A stretch of 64,000 nucleotides of DNA from the NCBI GenBank assembly GCA_964489645.1, contig CAZAZT010000002.1:11900-75899 (forward strand), given 5' to 3'. The notes below the pieces were generated by a model, which saw only the letters and a program-made list of their open reading frames with translations, was not told where the DNA came from and searched no databases. This DNA is from JBEEPE01 sp964489645 (GTDB taxonomy: Bacteria; Verrucomicrobiota; Verrucomicrobiia; Chthoniobacterales; Chthoniobacteraceae). Shown here in pieces: positions 16,333 to 24,174 of the stretch (positions are counted from its first letter, which is position 1; the number at the start of each line of letters is the position of its first letter). The position numbers and the translations under genes are program-made.

Positions 16333-17466
16333 ATGTCTTTCGACCACCTCCAACGTACACGGATCGTTTTCGGCTCCGGCTCCATCGAGCGCGTCGGCTC
16401 TCTCGCCGCCGACATCGGTGGAAAAAGCGTCCTCGTCGTATCGGATCCCGGGATCATCGGCGCAGGACATGTCGATCGCGCCGTCCTTTCGCTCAAAGCC
16501 GCAGGACTGCAGCCGCACATCTTCGATGGCGTCCGCGAGAATCCCGACACCGATGTGGTCAACACGTGCGCACAGTCAGCGCGCAACGTCGAAGCATCCC
16601 TGTTGATCGGGATCGGTGGCGGTAGTTCGCTCGACACGGCAAAAGGCGCGAACTTCATCCTCACCAATGGAGGCGAAATGCGGGATTACCACGGCACAGG
16701 CAAGGCCTCCAAGCCCATGTTGCCTTTCATCGCGATCCCGACCACAGCGGGAACCGGGAGCGAATGCCAAAGTTACGCGCTGATCTCAGACGCCGTGACC
16801 CACGTGAAAATGGCCTGTGGTGATCCCAAAGCCGCCGCACGGATTGCCATCCTCGACCCTGACCTCACCTGCTCCCAACCCGTCCGTGTCACAGCCGTCA
16901 CCGGCATCGACGCGATTGCGCACGCTCTCGAAACCGCCGTGACGCTGCACCGCAATCCGCTCTCTCTCATGTACTCGCGCGAAGCCTTCCGCCTTCTCGC
17001 AGGGTCCTTCAAACGCGTGCTCGAGCATCCTCGGGACGTCGATGCTCGAGGAAACATGCTTCTCGGCGCCGCATTCGCTGGCACCGCCATCGAGAACTCC
17101 ATGCTCGGCGCGGCGCACGCATCCGCTAACCCGCTCACCGCTCGATACGGAATCGTTCACGGGCAAGCGGTCGCCGTCATGCTGCCTGCCGTCATCCAGC
17201 ACAACCTCCGCGACCCCGCCGCAAGAGCCGACTACGAGCTTCACGCACGCGCCGCAGGATTCTCCGGGGCCGATGCCTTGCCCGATGCGGTCCGGGACTG
17301 GATCCATGCAGCCGGCCTCTCCCAAGACCTTCAGACGATCGGCGTCACCCGGGAAAGCATCCCTCAACTCGCCTCCGATGCGACCGCACAGTGGACCGGA
17401 CGCTTCAATCCCGTCTCCGTCGCGGCGCAGGATTTTGAAGCCCTGTACCACCAAGCGTTCGCATGA
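16333..17466 (+). CDS. Iron-containing (group III) alcohol dehydrogenase
   Basis: The 377-residue protein shows every hallmark of the family: the NAD(P)-binding GGGSSLDTAK at residues 95-104, PTTAGTGSE near 137-145, and the metal ligands Asp193, His197, His262 and His276 within DAIAHALE, GAAHASANPL and IVHGQAV. It interconverts an aldehyde and a primary alcohol with a nicotinamide cofactor. ATG at 16333 is preferred to an upstream in-frame GTG at 16309, because that GTG lies within the hairpin arm. The gene ends in an ATGA overlap with the third propeller gene. In context it would reduce the aldehyde made by the preceding enzyme. Confidence 0.9.
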   Translation: MSFDHLQRTRIVFGSGSIERVGSLAADIGGKSVLVVSDPGIIGAGHVDRAVLSLKAAGLQPHIFDGVRENPDTDVVNTCAQSARNVEASLLIGIGGGSSLDTAKGANFILTNGGEMRDYHGTGKASKPMLPFIAIPTTAGTGSECQSYALISDAVTHVKMACGDPKAAARIAILDPDLTCSQPVRVTAVTGIDAIAHALETAVTLHRNPLSLMYSREAFRLLAGSFKRVLEHPRDVDARGNMLLGAAFAGTAIENSMLGAAHASANPLTARYGIVHGQAVAVMLPAVIQHNLRDPAARADYELHARAAGFSGADALPDAVRDWIHAAGLSQDLQTIGVTRESIPQLASDATAQWTGRFNPVSVAAQDFEALYHQAFA

Positions 17467-18605
17467 ACTCGGTCCTCACTGCCCGTCTCACTCCCCTCCT
17501 CACGGCGCTCCTGTCCGTCCTCTTGCCGTTGTCAACATGGGCCGGCGACTGGCCCATGCATCGCGGCGATCCCCAACTCCAAGGGCTCTCCTCACTGAAC
17601 CTCAATGCAGGCGTCGAACTGGCTTGGACGTTCAAAGCCCAAAAGGGGGTGAAAAGCGGCGCCGCCATCGCAGGTGACCGCGTCTACATCGGTGACGACG
17701 CAGGAAACCTCGTCGCAATCAACCGAGCCGACGGAAAAGCGGTGTGGAACTTCAAGACGGAAAGCGCCATCGAAGCGGTACCGCTCGTTCTCGACGACTC
17801 GGTCTACATCGGCTCCGGCGACGGCTTCCTTTACGCCCTAGAACGCGCCTCCGGAACGCTCCGTTGGAAATACGAGACCGATGACAAGATCAATGGCGGC
17901 CCCACCTTCGCAAAGGTCCCCGAAGGCCCGTCCACTTGGATCATCACCGGCAGCAACGACGGAAACCTTCATTGCGTCAACGCCACCACCGGAAAGGCCG
18001 TGTGGAAGGCTCCCACCGACAACTACATCAACGGCACCGCCGCGCTCACCCCCAACGGTCAAGTCATCTTCGGGGGCTGCGACTCCGCATTGCATGTGGT
18101 GAATCTTGCCGACGGTAAAGAGCTGCGCCGCGTGGAGATCGACGCCTACGTCGCCTCGTCCGTAGCGGTCGATAAAAAGGGAGGCGTCTTCTTCGGTCAC
18201 TACGGGAACGAAGTGGTGAGCATCGATCCAGACCAAGGAACCGTCCGCTGGAAATATCGCGACCGGAACTTCCCTTATTTCGCCTCGGTTTGCCTTCCAG
18301 ACGGACTCGTCATCGCTGGCGGCCGCGACAAGCGCCTGCACGCCATCGACCGTGAGAAGGGGGAAGCGCGTTGGCAGTTCCCAACTCGCGGCGCCATCGA
18401 TAGTTCCCCGATCGTCTGCCACGACTCCGTCGTCTTTGCATCGATGGATGGCCGCCTGTATTGCGTGGCCCTCGCCGACGGAACGGAGCGGTGGACCTAC
18501 GAGATCGGAGCGCCCGTGACGGCATCACTTGCCGCAGCGGACGATCTCCTGATCGTCGCAGCCGAGGACGGGAACGTCCTCGCGCTCAGACCCAAAAAGC
18601 CCTGA
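17463..18605 (+). CDS. Exported PQQ-like beta-propeller protein (single propeller)
   Basis: The 380-residue product has a signal peptide (MNSVLTARLTPLLTALLSVL, cut after STWA) and then GDWPMHRGDPQLQG, the typical opening. Seven or eight blades follow with regular motifs such as INRADGKAVWNF, NATTGKAVWK, IDREKGEARWQF and LADGTERWTYE. It is a compact relative of outer-membrane BamB-like and PQQ-like propellers and carries no heme site. The start overlaps the alcohol dehydrogenase stop by ATGA, so the exported propeller and cytoplasmic enzyme are co-translated. That coupling ties the propellers to the pathway, though what they do is unknown. Confidence 0.85.
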   Translation: MNSVLTARLTPLLTALLSVLLPLSTWAGDWPMHRGDPQLQGLSSLNLNAGVELAWTFKAQKGVKSGAAIAGDRVYIGDDAGNLVAINRADGKAVWNFKTESAIEAVPLVLDDSVYIGSGDGFLYALERASGTLRWKYETDDKINGGPTFAKVPEGPSTWIITGSNDGNLHCVNATTGKAVWKAPTDNYINGTAALTPNGQVIFGGCDSALHVVNLADGKELRRVEIDAYVASSVAVDKKGGVFFGHYGNEVVSIDPDQGTVRWKYRDRNFPYFASVCLPDGLVIAGGRDKRLHAIDREKGEARWQFPTRGAIDSSPIVCHDSVVFASMDGRLYCVALADGTERWTYEIGAPVTASLAAADDLLIVAAEDGNVLALRPKKP

Positions 18606-18624
18606 CCCGCGAAAGGAGAACACG

Positions 18625-19968
18625 ATGAGCACTGATGAGCCAACCGGATCCTGCGACAACAGCTCTTCCGCAGAGGACACAAAAGCCGGCAACTATTTCG
18701 TCGCCAACTATCCCCCCTTCCACTTCTGGGACAAAGGCACCGCAGAGCTCGTCCCTTCGCTTATCCAACGACCTTCCGCATCGGACACGCCTCTCGGCGT
18801 CTACTTCCACATCCCCTTCTGCCGTAAACGCTGTCACTTCTGCTACTTCCGCGTTTACACGGACAAGAACGCATCGGAGATACATCGCTATCTCGACGCT
18901 GCGCTGCTCGACCTGGAACGGTACGCCGCCTCGCCTCTCATCGCGGGACGTAAGCCGCGATTCATCTATTTCGGCGGAGGAACTCCTAGTTATCTTTCCG
19001 TCCCCCAACTCCGCAGCCTGACCGAGCGCATGCAAGCGATCTTGCCTTGGGATGAGGCCGAGGAGATCGCTTTTGAAGCCGAGCCCGGGACGCTCAACGA
19101 AGCGAAACTCCAAGCGATCCGGGACATGGGGGTCACGCGCCTCAGCCTTGGGGTAGAGAACTTTGATTCCCATATCTTGGAGGTGAATGGTCGAGCACAC
19201 CGTGCCGACGAGATCGATCGCGCCTATCAGTTCGCAAGGACTGCTGGGTTCCCCCAGATCAACATCGACCTCATCGCGGGGATGGTTGAGGAAACAGATG
19301 CGAACTGGGAACGCAACATCCAGCGCACGCTCGAGTTACGGCCCGACTGCGTGACCATCTACCAGATGGAGGTCCCCTACAACACCGGGATCTACAAACA
19401 GATGAAGGAGGAGGGAAAGCTCGTTGCCCCTGTCGCCGGATGGCAGAAGAAACGCCAGTGGGTCGGGGACGCTTTCGCTGCCTTTGAGCGCGCCGGATAC
19501 ACCATCACCAGCGGGTACACCGCCGTTCTCGACCCCGAGAAGACCCGCTTTGTGTACCGCGACGCGCTCTGGACAGGCGCCGACCTGATCGGCGCAGGCG
19601 TGGCATCTTTCGGCCACCTCGGTGGCGTGCACATCCAGAACCTGACGGAGATCGATACCTACATCGACGCAGTACAAGCGGGACGATTCCCCGTAAGCCG
19701 AGCCATGGCGACAACTCCTGAGGAACGCATGATCCGTGAGCTGATCCTGCAACTGAAGCTCGGTCATGCCGACAGCACCTATTTCCGAACGAAGTTCGAT
19801 GTCTCTCTGAACGAACGCTTTGCCGATCAGTTTGAAAGTCTGGTCCGCTCCGGCCTCGGAAGTTGGGAGGGTGCGATGTTCAAACTGACCCGCGAGGCCC
19901 TCCTCAAGGTGGATACGTTGCTTCATCCCTTTTTCCTGCCGGTCCACCAGAACTCTCGCTACGCATGA
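18625..19968 (+). CDS. HemN/HemW-like radical SAM protein
   Basis: The 447-residue product has the radical SAM cluster motif as CRKRCHFC, with cysteines 66, 70 and 73, inside the HemN-type context YFHIPFC. The GGGTPSYLS motif starts at residue 117, an FEAEPGTL segment is near 150 and a HemN C-terminal domain lies at about 360-440. Known members are oxygen-independent coproporphyrinogen III dehydrogenase (HemN), heme chaperone HemW and class C radical SAM methyltransferases or cyclopropanases. No other heme gene is nearby, so a tailoring role in the local pathway is at least as likely as heme synthesis. A strong Shine-Dalgarno (AAAGGAG) precedes the ATG. The gene ends in an ATGA overlap with the next. 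Confidence 0.85.
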   Translation: MSTDEPTGSCDNSSSAEDTKAGNYFVANYPPFHFWDKGTAELVPSLIQRPSASDTPLGVYFHIPFCRKRCHFCYFRVYTDKNASEIHRYLDAALLDLERYAASPLIAGRKPRFIYFGGGTPSYLSVPQLRSLTERMQAILPWDEAEEIAFEAEPGTLNEAKLQAIRDMGVTRLSLGVENFDSHILEVNGRAHRADEIDRAYQFARTAGFPQINIDLIAGMVEETDANWERNIQRTLELRPDCVTIYQMEVPYNTGIYKQMKEEGKLVAPVAGWQKKRQWVGDAFAAFERAGYTITSGYTAVLDPEKTRFVYRDALWTGADLIGAGVASFGHLGGVHIQNLTEIDTYIDAVQAGRFPVSRAMATTPEERMIRELILQLKLGHADSTYFRTKFDVSLNERFADQFESLVRSGLGSWEGAMFKLTREALLKVDTLLHPFFLPVHQNSRYA

Positions 19969-20813
19969 CCTTGCCGCTCGTCAGCGATCCCCTCGGGCCG
20001 CTCCGCCACTTCCATCCGCCCCCGGAAGTGACGTATATCGGCGCCGGTGACCTGCCGAAAACCGTCCGCGAATTGCTAGCTCACGATGGCGATATGACGT
20101 CGCGCCTTGCGAGAGCCTACGGATCCGAGATCCGCCTCCAAGTGATCCAGCACCTTGTCCGAGGGCCAGTGCTCGCCCGCGAAGTGGTCCTCCGGACATC
20201 CGCAGGAGAGCCGGTCGAGTACGGCGCGATCGAGATCCATCTGGACAGCCTCGCACCACAAGTCCGTGAGCCGGTTCTCGCACAACAAGAACCGTTTGGC
20301 GCGATCCTTAACCGGTTCTGTGTCGGGTACTACAGCGCCCCATCTGCCTACTTCTCCATCGCCTCTGCCGCTCTTCCTTTCCCTGCATTCGATCCTCAGG
20401 GTCGGTGCTTCGCCCGCTGTAACGTGCTCCGCGGCTTCGACGGGCGCGCCCTTGCCCGCATCGTCGAGGTGCTCTCGCCCCGAAGCGTTGACCTTCATCC
20501 TGTGCAGCCTGCTCGCCCCCCGTTCGCACGGTCGCGTTACGATGCCATCCATCTCGGTGCCTCTCCGTCAAACTGCGCACGTGCAGCTGCGGATGCGGCC
20601 CAGGGAAAGGCGATCCTCCTCCTCGAAACATCCGATCCAACGCCGGGTGAAGAAGACGGCGATGGCCTCTTCACCCGTCTTCTCGCCGCTCGCCGGTCAG
20701 GCGCTGAGGTCCACGAATCCGTCGCGTTTCGTCCGTTGAGTTCGGACTCCGTTGTCGTCACGTCGCGAGACGGTTCAGAGCACCCATTGTTCGGGCCCCT
20801 CGTCAAAGCCTGA
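19965..20813 (+). CDS. Chorismate pyruvate-lyase-like protein with extra C-terminal region
   Basis: The 282-residue product starts in the ATGA overlap with the radical SAM gene. Residues 20-170 follow the UbiC/DUF98 chorismate-lyase pattern: DMTSRLARAYG, AREVVLRTSAGEPVEYGAIE with the key arginine at 72, EPFGAILNRF (compare TPLGRYLF in E. coli UbiC), and Glu168 in RIVEVLSP at the place of the catalytic glutamate. UbiC-type enzymes convert chorismate to 4-hydroxybenzoate and pyruvate. Residues 180-282 are extra, have a Rossmann-like alternation (AILLLETSD) and are not recognised. I aligned this by eye from memory, so the family is likely and the reaction inferred. As the last gene of the operon it would supply the aryl acid for the upstream enzymes. 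Confidence 0.68.
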   Translation: MTLPLVSDPLGPLRHFHPPPEVTYIGAGDLPKTVRELLAHDGDMTSRLARAYGSEIRLQVIQHLVRGPVLAREVVLRTSAGEPVEYGAIEIHLDSLAPQVREPVLAQQEPFGAILNRFCVGYYSAPSAYFSIASAALPFPAFDPQGRCFARCNVLRGFDGRALARIVEVLSPRSVDLHPVQPARPPFARSRYDAIHLGASPSNCARAAADAAQGKAILLLETSDPTPGEEDGDGLFTRLLAARRSGAEVHESVAFRPLSSDSVVVTSRDGSEHPLFGPLVKA

Positions 20814-20939
20814 GACAGCACGGGGATCTCCGGTGCCTCGCGATCGAAGAGGGCGCAGAACGGTTGGGCGGAGAAGATCGTGCTTGCAGCGGAACGATAT
20901 CTGCATCGCTCGGAGCGAGTTGGGCAATGCATCATTGTG

Positions 20940-22004
20940 ATGAGCACCGCGTTTGAAACGGCAAAGGACTTGGTCAAGGATCACTTGGCGACGGTGGACT
21001 CCATCACGGAAGGCGCTATCGCTCGGCTTCGCGCAGAATCAGGGCAACTGGTTTTCTTCGCGACCATGTGCGCGTTCTTCGGGTTCGCCTTCCATCTCAC
21101 GGCAGGTTGGAAAGGTGCCCTCGCGTTGGCTTTGTCGATCGTTCCCGCCTTGCCCGTCGCAGCGATTGGCCTATGGCTCGACCGAAATGAACCGGAACCG
21201 TCATGGCTCCTTTTCAGGTCGTTCCTCTGGGGAGCAGGCGTAGCAACCGTCGTATCAGGCGTGCTGAACAGCGCATTCGCCGCAATCGCAGGCCCAGAGG
21301 CAGCGGTCGTTCTCAGTGCGCCCGTTGTCGAGGAGGGATTCAAAGGGCTGGCTCTCCTCTGGCTGTTCCGGAAGCACGGGACGCATCTGAACAGTCGCCT
21401 CGATGCCTCCATCTACGCGCTCTTCATCGGGCTGGGCTTCGCTCTCGTGGAGAACGTCGACTACTACTGGCAAAGCCTCTCGGAAGAAGGCATCAAGACA
21501 CTCGCTGGGGTCGTGCTGTGTCGCGGTATCGCCATCCCCTTCGTCCACCCCCTTTTCACCCTGTCAACCGCCCTCGGAGTCGTTGCCGGTTCACGACGCG
21601 AAGGCGTGTTGCGTGGCGTTCTGCCTCTTCTCGGCTACCTCGGAGCCGTGCTCCTCCACTCCCTCTGGAACTCCGGCATCGGCATGCTGCTCTACATCCC
21701 TGTGGGCGTACCAGCCTTCATCTGGATCAGCGTTCGTGTGGTTCGCGCAAGCCGATGCGAAGGGCGACTCGTCCAAGACGCCATCCGAGAAGCGGTTCTC
21801 CGGGGCAGATTGCCTCCCTCACTCCTCAACGAGCACCTGATCTCAAAGGCGACTAGCCTCCACGAATGGATCCAAGCCTCCCGCGACCCCTTCCACCCCT
21901 CCCATCAAGGCTGGAGAATCCGCCGCCTCGCGTGGCTGATGTCCTGCCCCTCCACCGCAGCCCAACTCATCTCCGAACGACACCGCGCAACCGTCACCCC
22001 GGAT
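20940..22004 (+). CDS. PrsW-like intramembrane metalloprotease, truncated by sequence gap
   Basis: From the ATG at 20940 the frame stays open for 355 residues until the N-run. Several hydrophobic helices are present. PrsW-type motifs are EEGFK with Glu131-Glu132, a histidine in FVHPLF (His203) and HSLWN (His240, Asn244), which together form the metal site of this membrane protease family. PrsW in Bacillus cleaves an anti-sigma factor, so a signalling role is possible here. About 100 soluble residues after the last helix are rich in Arg/His. The real C-terminus is lost in the gap: a TGA appears in frame at 22107 only if the gap is exactly 100 bases, which cannot be assumed. Confidence 0.75.
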
Positions 22005-22104
22005 NNNNNNNNNNNNNNNNNNNNNNNNNNNNNNNNNNNNNNNNNNNNNNNNNNNNNNNNNNNNNNNNNNNNNNNNNNNNNNNNNNNNNNNNNNNNNNNN
22101 NNNN
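22005..22104. other. Assembly gap (100 N)
   Basis: Exactly 100 undetermined bases, the usual placeholder for a gap of unknown size. The bases on the two sides share no overlap that I can see, so real sequence is probably missing here. Confidence 0.97.
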
Positions 22105-22228
22105 GCTGAGTTGCACCAAATCACGTCAGAGACTGCCCCATTTCACCGACATCCCCTCGCGATAGCCCAAGCCTAGAGGGACCATTGCGAATTCCCCGTT
22201 TGCATGACGCGTCCCACTCTGGGACAAA

Positions 22229-22253
22229 CATCAGAACGATTTCACTTCTGATG
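22229..22253 (+). promoter_or_regulatory. Inverted repeat covering the moxR-like start codon
   Basis: CATCAGAA at 22229-22236 is perfectly complementary to TTCTGATG at 22246-22253. The right arm contains the ATG at 22251. In the mRNA the start codon would sit in a short hairpin with a nine-base loop. It could limit initiation or be an operator, and an eight-base arm could also be chance. Confidence 0.35.
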
Positions 22254-23264
22254 TCTCAGCCCACCCCCTCCCAGCCACTTCCTGCCGATGACGTCGAGGC
22301 GATCGACGCGCTCCGAAAATCCTATGACGCGCTCAAGAACGAGCTCGGCAAGGTCATTGTGGGTCAGGAACATGTGATCGAGCAGCTCGCGATCTGCCTG
22401 TTCGCTCGGGGCCACGCGCTCCTGATGGGCGTTCCTGGCCTTGCCAAGACGCTCCTCATCAGTTGCCTCGCCGAAACGCTCTCCCTCTCGTTCAGCCGCA
22501 TCCAGTTCACTCCCGACCTGATGCCGATGGACATCACGGGGACCGACATCCTCCAAGAGCTTCCAGGCGGCAAACGCGCGTTCGAGTTCGTGAAAGGCCC
22601 CGTGTTCGCCAACATCGTGCTGGCCGACGAGATCAATCGTGCGCCCTCGAAAACCCAAGCGGCCATGCTCGAAGCCATGCAAGAGCGACGCGTGACCGTG
22701 GCGGGTCGTCCGTACCATCTCGACCTGCCGTTCTTCGTGTTAGCGACACAGAACCCCGTCGAGCAGGAAGGAACCTACCCGTTGCCGGAGGCCCAGCTCG
22801 ACCGGTTCATGTTCATGATCGGGGTGGATTACCCAAGCCGTGAGGAGGAGATCCGGATCGCACGCAGCACGACCGGCGGTGCGCAACAGAAGTTGCAGCA
22901 CATCTTGGATGGCGCCCAAGTGCTCGCCTACCAAGACCTCATCCGCCGGATGCCGGTGCCCGATCATCTCTACGAGTTCGCCGTGGATCTCGTTCGCAGC
23001 ACACGCCCCGCAGATCCTGCGACTCCTGACTGGATCAAGCCGCTGGTGGGCTGGGGCGCCGGGCCCCGTGCAGTCCAATATCTCATCCTCGGCGCCAAAG
23101 CCCGCGCAGCACTTCACGGAAGTTATATGGTGCGGCGCGAGGACATCACCCACGTCGCGGACCCTGTGTTGCGTCATCGCGTCATGACCACCTTCACGGC
23201 AGAGAGCGAAGGCGTGACCAGTCGCGAAGTCACAAAACGCCTCATCGAATCGTTGGACCGCTAG
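22251..23264 (+). CDS. MoxR family AAA+ ATPase
   Basis: The 337-residue protein has Walker A GVPGLAKT (residues 60-67), Walker B VLADEINR (Asp126, Glu127), sensor 1 in VLATQNPVEQEGTYPLPEAQLDRF and the C-terminal lid domain of MoxR ATPases. These hexameric chaperones work with VWA-domain proteins to mature or remodel other proteins at the membrane. Start at ATG 22251 follows the family length; a longer frame upstream adds no conserved sequence. It is the first gene of an eight-gene operon and is followed by the DUF58 gene after 13 bp. Confidence 0.93.
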   Translation: MSQPTPSQPLPADDVEAIDALRKSYDALKNELGKVIVGQEHVIEQLAICLFARGHALLMGVPGLAKTLLISCLAETLSLSFSRIQFTPDLMPMDITGTDILQELPGGKRAFEFVKGPVFANIVLADEINRAPSKTQAAMLEAMQERRVTVAGRPYHLDLPFFVLATQNPVEQEGTYPLPEAQLDRFMFMIGVDYPSREEEIRIARSTTGGAQQKLQHILDGAQVLAYQDLIRRMPVPDHLYEFAVDLVRSTRPADPATPDWIKPLVGWGAGPRAVQYLILGAKARAALHGSYMVRREDITHVADPVLRHRVMTTFTAESEGVTSREVTKRLIESLDR

Positions 23265-23277
23265 ACACGGGAACGCG

Positions 23278-24174
23278 ATGAGCGCGGATCGTTCATTCCT
23301 CGAGCCAAGAGTCTTGGGCCGGCTAGCCGCGCTGCCCCTGCACGCGCGTCACGCCATGCTCGGCAGCGTGTCTGGCAAACATCGGAGCCCCGTCAAAGGC
23401 TCCTCCCTCGAGTTCGCGCAATACAGGAAGTACGTCCCAGGCGATGACACCCGGCGCTTGGACTGGCGCACATGGGGCCGGACCGACCGGTTCTTCATCA
23501 AGGAATTCGAAGCCGACACTAACCTCCGCCTCTGCTTGCTCGTCGATACGAGCGGTTCGATGGGGTTCGGCCCCGAAGGCGCCACTCGACTGGACTACGC
23601 GAGAAAGGTCGCAGGTTCCCTCGCCTACTTGGCTGCGAAGCAAGGTGATGCAGTGGGTCTGTGGGGGATGTCCTCAAAACCCATCGAGATCCGCCCCAAG
23701 CGCGGCGCATCCCACCTCGGACTGGTGCTCGATCAGATCGGTTCGCTCAAGCCCGTCGGTGGCACCCCGCTCATCCAAGCGCTTCACGACGCCGCTGAGC
23801 GCATCCGGCAACGGGCCCTCGTGGTCGTCCTCTCCGATCTGTTCGTCCCGCCAGAGGACCTTCGCAATGCAGTGCAGCACCTCCGCTTTCGTAAGCACGA
23901 TGTCGCGATGATCCACTTGCTTGATCGGCAAGAGATCGATTTCCCGTTCGAACGGCCCACGCGCTTCATCGACATGGAAGGCTCGGAAGCTTTTCCCGTC
24001 GACCCCTCCCTCATCGCCCACAACTACCGCAGCGCGATGTCTGAATACCTCAAGGAGATGGACACGCTGGTCCGGACAACCGGCACGGATTATCACCGGG
24101 TCCTTCTTCAAGACCCCTACGAGGAACTGCTCGTGCGCTTCCTCTTGCGCAGGACACCAAAGGGTAAACGATGA
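23278..24174 (+). CDS. DUF58 / VWA-like protein
   Basis: The 298-residue soluble protein has the DUF58 signature around YVPGDDTRRLDWRTWGR (about residues 52-70) and then a von Willebrand A fold with the MIDAS start DTSGSMG at 90-96. In MoxR operons this protein is the usual direct partner of the ATPase. Start is 13 bp after the moxR-like stop. The stop overlaps the next start by ATGA, so stoichiometric translation with the BatA-like protein is likely. Confidence 0.92.
   Translation: MSADRSFLEPRVLGRLAALPLHARHAMLGSVSGKHRSPVKGSSLEFAQYRKYVPGDDTRRLDWRTWGRTDRFFIKEFEADTNLRLCLLVDTSGSMGFGPEGATRLDYARKVAGSLAYLAAKQGDAVGLWGMSSKPIEIRPKRGASHLGLVLDQIGSLKPVGGTPLIQALHDAAERIRQRALVVVLSDLFVPPEDLRNAVQHLRFRKHDVAMIHLLDRQEIDFPFERPTRFIDMEGSEAFPVDPSLIAHNYRSAMSEYLKEMDTLVRTTGTDYHRVLLQDPYEELLVRFLLRRTPKGKR

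Noticed and set aside
22005..22104. Possible overlap between flanks of the first gap, as for the second
   Set aside because: The last bases before and first bases after the N run do not match, so it is treated as real missing sequence.
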